NCBI GenBank assembly: GCA_965229005.1
Contig: CBDDIP010000002.1
Coordinates: 3,472,001-3,536,000 of the forward strand
Length of the DNA stretch: 64,000 nt
Direction of reading: 5' to 3'
From: CBDDIP01 sp965229005
GTDB taxonomy: Bacteria; Actinomycetota; Acidimicrobiia; Acidimicrobiales; Ilumatobacteraceae
Notes under the pieces: generated by a model
The model's input: the letters and a program-made list of their open reading frames with translations, nothing else
Databases searched by the model: none
What the model was told of the DNA's origin: nothing
Translations under genes and position numbers: made by a program
Shown here: positions 62,711 to 64,000 of the stretch, one piece after another
Layout of the letters: each line of letters opens with the position of its first letter
Numbering within the stretch: position 1 is the stretch's first letter

Positions 62711-63966
62711 CAGAAGCCCGCCTGCTCGCGTTGGCGGCGGAGGTGATCAGGCATCACCGCGAACACGTCGTCGAACATGGACGCGGGTGAAGCGTGCTCG
62801 CCGCGCAGCGTGCCGTTGCGCTCGGCCTCGTCCGCTGCAGCGCGCACCGCCGCTTCGACCTCGTCGAGGCACTGCTGGTGGCGGGCGTCGTCCCACTCAC
62901 CGATGCGCACGAGGTGCTGGCGCAGTCGCTCGACCGGATCACCGAGCGGCCACGTGCTGGCCTCCTCCTTCGGCCGGTACGCCGTCGGGTCGTCGGAGGT
63001 GGAGTGAGCACCGACGCGGTACGTCACCCACTCGATCAACGTCGGGCCGCTGTTGCTGCGCGCTCGCGCCGCGGCCCACTGCGAGACCGCGTGCACGGCG
63101 AGGTAGTCGTTGCCGTCGACGCGCAACGAGGCGATGCCGAAACCGTGGCCTCGCGTGGCGAACGTCGCCGAGTCGCCGCGAGCGAAGCCCTGGAACGTCG
63201 AGATCGCCCACTGGTTGTTGACGATGTTGAGGATCACCGGCGCGTGGTAGGTCGAGGCGAAGACCATCGCCGAGTGGAAGTCGGCCTCGGCCGTCGCTCC
63301 GTCGCCGATCCACGCCGACGCGATGCGCGTGTCACCCGACAGTGCCGACGCCATCGCCCAACCGACGGCCTGGATGAACTGCGTGCCGAGGTTCCCCGAG
63401 ATCGAGAAGAAGCCCTTCGACTTCGACGCGTACATCACCGGCAGCTGGCGACCCTTCAACGGGTCGTGGGTGTTCGAGTAGATCTGATTGATCATGTCGA
63501 CGAGCGGATACCCGCTGGTGATCAGCAGACCCTGCTGGCGATAGGTCGGGAAGCACATGTCGTCGGGGTGCAGCGCGCGGCGGTGCGCACACGACACGGC
63601 CTCCTCCCCCAGCGACTGCATGTAGAAGGACGTGTTGCCCTGGCGGTGGGCTCGCAGCATGCGCGAGTCGAAGGCGCGCACCGTCAGCATGTCGCGCAGC
63701 CCAGTGCGCAGCTGGTCGGCATCGAGCGTCCCCGCCCACGGCCCGACAGCGTCACCGTTGATGTTCAGCACGCGGATCATGTCCGACCCGAGGTCGACGA
63801 TCTCGGCAGGAGCGACGTCGATCGGCGGACGACGAACCTCACCTGCACGATCGATGTGCAGATCGCGGAACGCGGGCGGATCGCCAGGACGGGCAACCGG
63901 CTCGGGGATGCGCAGGCGCAGCGGTTGTCCACCCGCCACCGGCTCTGCCGGACGTTCAGCACTCAT
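62710..63966 (-). CDS. 2-oxoacid dehydrogenase E1 alpha subunit
   Basis: 418 residues. The TPP-diphosphate motif is WIGDGATAEADFHSAMVFAS with NIVNNQWA (GDG ... NN). The loop YRVGAHSTSDDPTAYRPKEE is typical of branched-chain oxoacid dehydrogenases rather than pyruvate dehydrogenases. The N-terminal ~70 residues are Pro/Arg-rich as in related enzymes. It heads the E1 alpha-E1 beta-E2 operon; E3 is not in the window. It decarboxylates branched 2-oxoacids for degradation or branched fatty-acid primers. Confidence 0.94.
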   Translation of the reverse strand: MSAERPAEPVAGGQPLRLRIPEPVARPGDPPAFRDLHIDRAGEVRRPPIDVAPAEIVDLGSDMIRVLNINGDAVGPWAGTLDADQLRTGLRDMLTVRAFDSRMLRAHRQGNTSFYMQSLGEEAVSCAHRRALHPDDMCFPTYRQQGLLITSGYPLVDMINQIYSNTHDPLKGRQLPVMYASKSKGFFSISGNLGTQFIQAVGWAMASALSGDTRIASAWIGDGATAEADFHSAMVFASTYHAPVILNIVNNQWAISTFQGFARGDSATFATRGHGFGIASLRVDGNDYLAVHAVSQWAAARARSNSGPTLIEWVTYRVGAHSTSDDPTAYRPKEEASTWPLGDPVERLRQHLVRIGEWDDARHQQCLDEVEAAVRAAADEAERNGTLRGEHASPASMFDDVFAVMPDHLRRQREQAGF

Positions 63967-64000
63967 GTCCGCCCGATGCTCACCGGCACCGGGGCCGGTG

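Overview
The window is high-GC, densely coded bacterial chromosome. Gene content and order suggest an actinobacterium, most likely of the class Acidimicrobiia (an inference; no 16S rRNA gene is present). The pointers are the run tig-clpP-clpX-folC-ndk-mreBCD-mrdA-rodA-radical SAM pair-rne-rplU-rpmA-obg-proB, the many Thr-rich secreted proteins, and the frequent TANNNT hexamer 6-10 nt in front of start codons (leaderless-type promoters). No phage, integron, insertion sequence or CRISPR array is recognisable.

Layout. 1-5.1 kb: end of a DUF559/AbiEi-like gene followed by two palindromes, then AAA+ ATPase, membrane coiled-coil protein, murJ and pspA, probably an envelope-maintenance group. 5.2-31 kb, mostly minus strand: the housekeeping run, for proline synthesis, ribosome biogenesis, RNA decay, cell-shape and wall synthesis, nucleotide and folate metabolism and protein quality control. 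It is broken twice: by a 5 kb block between rpmA and obg (NIPSNAP protein, UDP-glucose dehydrogenase-like protein lacking its catalytic Cys, dGTPase, amidohydrolase), and by a second DUF559/AbiEi-like gene bracketed by tandem 52-bp palindromes between folC and ndk. 31-45 kb: mixed genes, including two exported ferritin-like proteins, a class V aminotransferase, a sugar kinase, two response regulators with a kinase, an HtrA-like protease, a Rieske oxygenase, an SPFH protein and a secreted metallopeptidase. 45-53 kb: an exported molybdenum hydroxylase pair, a frameshifted universal stress gene, a cobalamin-binding protein, tRNA-Gly(TCC) and a lone FtsX-like permease.

53-60.4 kb may be the most unusual stretch. 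An MFS transporter carrying a C-terminal cyclic-nucleotide-binding domain is followed at once by a nucleotide-cyclase-like/ATPase/TPR protein. Next to it is an ECF sigma factor gene interrupted by an in-frame TAG, overlapping a membrane protein with an L,D-transpeptidase fold whose catalytic Cys is Gly. 60.4-64 kb: E2, E1 beta and E1 alpha of a branched-chain-type 2-oxoacid dehydrogenase, in one operon without E3.

The strongest candidate for a new system is the association of DUF559/AbiEi-like genes with tandem palindromes of about 51-52 bp. It occurs twice here, with a different palindrome sequence at each gene. All functions are read from sequence motifs alone; no database search was possible.
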